A DNA stretch of 64,000 nucleotides from Alviniconcha marisindica. Lineage: Eukaryota > Mollusca > Gastropoda > Provannidae. Position numbers and translations under genes: made by a program. The stretch spans positions 969,501-1,033,500 of the forward strand of contig JABMCL010000453.1 in NCBI GenBank assembly GCA_018857735.1. The letters run 5' to 3'. Under the pieces are notes generated by a model. The model was not told where the DNA came from. It ran no database searches and saw only the letters and a program-made list of their open reading frames with translations. Positions 26,801 to 33,128 of the stretch are shown here, one piece after another (within the stretch, counting starts at the first letter, position 1; the number at the start of each line of letters is the position of its first letter).

Positions 26801-28932
26801 TGAAGGGTGTTTGTGTGGGGAGTTGGAGGGGTGTGGGGTGGTGTGAAGGGTGTTTGTGTGGGGGTTGGAGGGGTGTGGGGGGGGTGGGGTGTGAAGGGTT
26901 GTTGTTAGGGTTGGAGGTGTTGAAGGGTGTTTGTGTGGGGTTGGAGGGTGTTTGTGTGGGGTTGGAGGGTGTTGAAGGGTGTTTGTGGTGAAGTTGGGGG
27001 TTGAAGGGTGTTGGGGGGGGGGGGGGGGGGGGGGTGTCTGTTGAGCAGGGTGAGGGTGTTGGGGGGGGGGGGGGGTGCAGTGGGGTCTTCGGGGAGGTTG
27101 AGGGGTTGGGGTGCTGAAATCGGCAGGAGTGCAGTAAACAGTAAAGATTCCCTAAACAGAACATTACCTCTTGTCCTACAAGCAGCAATTGCCATGCCTG
27201 CCACGAAACATTGTTGCTGGTGCCAAATACATGGTAGCCATCCCCACCCCCCTTCACTCCTAGTTTGTGTTCTGCTGTATAAGGATGTTGGTGGGGGAGG
27301 GAGGGGGGGTCACTGACTACTTACAGCAGACCCAGCTGTGGAGAAACATTTACTGTTACGACACAATTGTTTTTACTGTGTCAGACTGATATGATACTGA
27401 CATTTGTTTTACTATCAAACTGTTGTGACATTGACAGGGTGTGACTGTGTCAGACTGTTATAACAGTGAGAATGTTTTACTGTTATGACACTGACAGTTT
27501 TTGACTGTGTCAGACTGTTATGACACTGACAGGGTGTGTTGCAGACCACTTCCTGTTCGTGGTGCACAAGCTGTACTGTGTGACCTACATTCAGGCCTTG
27601 GCGGTACTTAGCTGCCGTCTCACTCAGGATGAACGCCAAGCCTGGTGCAAGAAGGGGTTGGAGGTCAGCACTTTGTCCACTTGTTCTGAGAGTCTCGGTC
27701 CCCCATCTGCTGGTACAGGCCACTGTCACTGAAATCACCGTCCATTACGGGAGGGCTGAGGGGCTGAAGTAAACACAGCCTGGAGTTGTTAGCAGTTCAG
27801 TTGGATGACCGTGTCAGTCAGTTCTGGGGCCAGTTGAAATGAGTGTTATATTTTATTATCTCCAGAAATTCACATAGTTTTCTCGTAACTTATCAGATTT
27901 TTATTATCTCCAGAAATTCACATAGTTTTCTCGTAACTTACCAGATTTTTATTATCTCCAGAAATTCACATAGTTTTCTCATAGCTTACCAGCTTTGTTA
28001 TTATCTCCAGAAATTCACATAGTTTTCTCATAGCTTACCAGCTTTGTTATTATCTCCAGAAATTCACATAGTTTTCTTATAGCTTTCTCACAATGGGCAT
28101 AGGAAGGATGCTTTTTCTCTCTCATCAAAACAGTTTTTGTGTTTCCATTCCAAATACACTAGTGATGCACTTCAGGTTGAGTCAAGGTGCAGGTGTGCTA
28201 ATCGTAGCAGTGTAGGCTAGTCCAAAGAAAGATTAAAATTATGAAACAAAAATGGTTTTGGAGTAACTGGTTATGACTTGAATCACCCACCCATGTCTTG
28301 TGTTCTTAGTGCTGTTAAGAGTCAATGATCATATCACCAAGACAAGATGCTCAGTCCACTGATGTAAGGTCCCACAAAAGTGGGGCAGCAATTGTTTTTT
28401 GGTTGTTGTTTTTGGTGTGCTCAGTTCTTCTTCTTCCTCTTTGTTCTGCCTATCCCACTGTTTCCTGTTCTGCCTCCTCTTCTTCCTGTTCCTCCTCTTC
28501 CTGTTCCTCCTCTTCATCTTCCTGTACTTCCTCCTCTTCATCTTCCTGTACCTCCTCCTCTTCTTCCTGTTCCTTCTTTCCATTCCTCCTCTTCTTCCTC
28601 TTCCTGTTCCTCCTCTTCATCTTCGTGTACCTCCTCATCTTCCTTCTTCCTGTTCCTCCTCTTCTTCTTTCTCCTCCTCTTTGTCAGCTTCTTCTGAGAA
28701 GCCTGTGTGCATACTTACTACAAAGTATTTGTTCAGTGTGATACATGTGTTTCAGGCACCAGCCAACTCTTTGGAGAGATGGCTGAGTCTCATCATCTGC
28801 CACCTGAAGTCGTCCCCTCTCTACGATGAGGTGGATAGCCACAACGTCTTTCTAGCTGTAAGTCTGTGTCTGAATCACTCTGTCTGTCTCTGTGTCTGTG
28901 TGCAAAGGGGGTGGGGTGGGGTGAGGGGTGGA

Positions 28933-28964
<32 letters not shown>

Positions 28965-31900
28965 GGGTGTATGTGGATGTATGTGTGTGAGAATGTGTGG
29001 GTTTTGACAGATTTCAATGGTTTTTTTTAGCATTCTTACAGAATTAAAGGAACTGAACGGTGATGTGATAGAATTCAGTTTTGTTTTAAGAGTTGAGAGT
29101 TGCCATGGATGTGCTGGTTGATGTGAGGCTGTTTTGGGCTGTGGTCAGATTTGCCAGAGCGTGTGGTCCCCCCACAGTGTGGAGGCCTGCATGGAGGACT
29201 TCTGCTTGCCCTTCCTGCGAGTGGCTGCGTTGCTACGGCAACACAAGTTTGGGCCACCGCTGCCAGAAGCACAGGTATTGCTTGCTCGCTACCTGTCTTT
29301 TGCCTGCTGCACATACATTTATTCTGTTGTTGTTTTGTGTGTTTCTGTTTTGGCACAAACCAGACACGGCGAAGCCTCTCTCTGACAAAGGATATTATCT
29401 TAAAGGAGATCCCAATCACAGGTCCCATTGACAAAGGATATTGTCTTAAAGGAGACCCCAGTCACAGGCCCAGTTGACAAAGGATATTGTCTTAATGGAG
29501 ACCCCAGCCACAGGTGTTGTTGACAAAGGATAAATCTTTTAAGGAGATCTGAGTTGCAGGCCCTGTTGACAAAGGATATTGCCTTAAAGGAGATCCAAGT
29601 CACAGGCCCTGTTGACAGGAATGGAAAAAAAGAGAAAAGAAATAGACTGACAGTTGTGCTTCGCTGACCTCATGGTCTAATCTGTTGAACATCGACTCAG
29701 AGAGTCTGGCAATGACAGCAGTGGGCGCTGCCACTTTGTGTCTGGCAACCTGTGCCTGCGACATCTTGAAAAGGGCCAGCATGTGTGTCAAAAGTGTCTG
29801 TTGTGTCACATGGATAAAGAGTAAAGCAACTTGGCTCTGCCCTTAGCAGCTCAGATTTGAAGCAAAAAGGTATTCGTCTTGCATAAATATGGTTAAGACA
29901 ACCATACTAAGCCTTCAGATGAAAGGGTTTGCACCAGAGCTCAGGAGCTGTGTGAAAGGTGAGGTGGCTATCCTGGGCTCCCATCCCTAATAAGCCTACG
30001 GTTTCTGTGGACGTAAAGCAACACTTCATCATCATATTCCTTATACAGAGTTCAGGAACTGTGTGAAAGTTGAGGTGGCTGTCTTGGGCGCCCCATCCTA
30101 ATGAGCCTTATGGTTTCTGTGGACATAAAGCAACATTGAACCATGCTTACGCATTGGTCAGTTTGTCCCCAATATGTCAACCTGACATCCAAGGACATTA
30201 AGCTCTACATCATCATCAACAAAGGGTTTGCACATCTTCTGCAGTTTTAGGTCATCTTGCATCTTTCCTTGAGGTTCACTTTAAACCAGGCTTTGCCATC
30301 TCCCACTGTCTGTCATGCAGACATTCCTCATTGTTTTGCGTTTCAGTTACTTTTTCATAGTGGTTTCTTTATTACCTCAAGTTGAACACAGGGCAGCATA
30401 GAATGCTTTTGAATTGTCTGAACAGGGCACCTCTGAGTTTCAAATGCTGGTGACCTATCTGGACATGGTGCCCCATGACCCCAGTGGCGACGAGGCATCG
30501 GAGGTGGTGGGGTCAACCTGTCTGCACTGGGCGGTGGCAGGACCCCGCTGTCCTGGTGCAGGCGTGGTGCCAGGACGTCAACAACTTTGCCAAGACCAAG
30601 GCGGCAGCTTGCAAGGTGAGTGTGGCACCCAGCACCTGCATGCAACACTCTGTCTGCTTCCACTCACAGCTACACAGTACACACGCTGTGTTAGTCAACA
30701 GCTAAATTCACATGGCCATTAAGGTTTTGAAACACAGGCAATGCTAGCAGTATCACAGCAAACGTTTCATGTTTTGAAAGCAGAAATGTTTGTTCATGTA
30801 CAGCTACAAATTGCTGCTTTCATGCAGCAACAGACTGTGAACAAGCCAATGTCAGCAGCAGCCAGTTCCCACAAGTAGGATACAGCATGCAATGTCAACA
30901 GCCAGTTCCCAGATGTAGGGATACAGCGTGCAATGTCAACAGCCAGTTCCCACAAGTAGGGATACAGCGTGCAATGTCAACATCCAGATCCCACAAGTAG
31001 GGGTACAGCATGAAATGTCAACAGCCAGTTCCCACAAGTAGGATACAGCATGTAATGTCAACAGCCAGTTCCCACAAGTAGGATACAGCATGCAATGTCA
31101 ACAGCCAGTTCCCACAAGTAGGGATACAGCATGTCATGTCAACAGCCCGTTCCTAGAAGTAGGTTACAGCATGTAATGTCAACAGCCAGTTCCCAGTGTG
31201 CAGTATCAACAGCCAGTACCCACAAATAGTATACAGCATGTAATGTCTACAGCCAGTTGCCACAAGTAGGGATACAGTGTGCAATGTCAACAGTCAGTTC
31301 CCATAAGTAGGGATGCAGAGGACAGCACCAGGCTGCATTGTGCAGTCAGCAGCTGAGGTTGTGGCTGGTGGTGGTGAGACTTAGCTCATTGCCTCAATTG
31401 ATGAGCCTGGTTTGGGGAACTGCAGACTGTGAGGTGGTCCATTAAGACGGTGGCAGTGATGAAGGAGGGGTGGCAGGTTGTCAGGGTTCCCTGTGACGAG
31501 AGTGGCTTCTCTGTCCAGTCTTTGCTGAACATTGACGACAAGTGGGTGCGCCCCCTCCTGCTGATGCTGCCGCAGCGCTACTACGAGATTTTTCGCACGT
31601 ACCGCCACCAGACGTGCAATGGTTGTCGGCGTGTTCCCAAGGACCCGGCGCTCTGTCTCATCTGTGGAGCCTTCCTCTGCTTCAGGGAGTCCTGCTGCCT
31701 TGACAGCACCTCCAATGCCTATGAATGTGTCACGGTCAGTGTCTGTGTGCGTGGAATGGTCAGTCTTGGTGTGTGTGTGTGATGGTCAGTCTAAGCGTAT
31801 GTGAGCGTGCGTATGTGAGCATGTGCATGTGTGTGTGTGTGATGGTCAGTCTAAGTGTGTGTGAGCGTGTGTCTGTGTGCGCATGTGTGTGTATGTGAGG

Positions 31901-33069
31901 GCATGTGTGTGTATGTGAGCGTGTGTCTGTGTGCGCATGTGTGTGTATGTGAGTGTGTGTGAGCATGTGTGTGAGTGAGTCTGTGTGAGCATGTGTGTGT
32001 GTGCGTGTGTGTGTGATAGCCTAAGTGTGTGTTTGTGTGTGTGTGTGTGTGGCAATGGAGCCAACTCCAGTGCCGTACACAAACAAATCATTCCCTGTTG
32101 CAGCACTCTGTCCAGTGTGGTGGGGGCACAGGCATCTACCTGCTGGTCAACTCCAGCATTGTGGTGGTGCTGCGAGGACCACGGGCCACGCTCTGGGGAT
32201 CTGTCTACCTGGACCAGCATGGTGAAGAAGACCGTGACCTGAAGTAAGTCAGATCTGTTCTTAATTTGGGGACTTTTCGCAACACCATGCAGTTACGTTA
32301 TTGCACTGTAGATCCTGTTATTGCAGTGCAGATACCTGTTACAACTGGCTTGGCAGATCGCATTATGGTTGTGTAGATGCTGTTATGTTATTGCTTTGCA
32401 GATCCTGTTATTGCTGGCCTGGTAGATCCTGTCACTGATTTGTAGATCCTAGTATTGCTGGCTTGGCAGATCCTGTTATTGTTGGCTATGTTGATCCTGT
32501 CATTGATGTGCAGGTGCTGTTATTGCTGGCTTGGCAGGTCCTGTCACTGCTGGCTTGATCCTGTTAGTGCTTGACAGATCATGTTGTTGCTGTGGAGCTT
32601 TTGCTGTTTGCATGCAGACAAGGGTGTGGGGTGCTTTGCAGGCAGAGGTGTGAGATGTTGCTGTGTGTGTGCAGACAAAGGTGCAAAGTGTTTTTGCTGT
32701 GTGTGTGTGTGTGCAGACAAGGGTGTGAGGTGTTTTTGGTGTGTGTGTCCAAATAAAGATGTGTTTTTGTTTTTTGGTGTGTGTGTGCAGGCATGGATGT
32801 GAAGTGTTTTTGCTGTGTGTGTGTGTGTGTGTGCAGACAAGGGTGTGAAGTGTTTTTGGTGTGTGTGTGTCCAAACAAAGATGTGTTTTTGTTTTTTGAT
32901 GTGTGTGTGCAGACATGGGTGTGAAGTGTTTTTAATGTGTGTGTGTGTGTGTGTGCAGACAAGGGTGTGAAGTGTTTTTGCTCTGTGTGTGCAGACAAGA
33001 ATGTGAGGTGTTTTTTGGTGTGTGTATGTGTGCAGACAAAAGTGTAAGATGTTTTTGTGAGGTGTTTTT

Positions 33070-33128
<59 letters not shown>

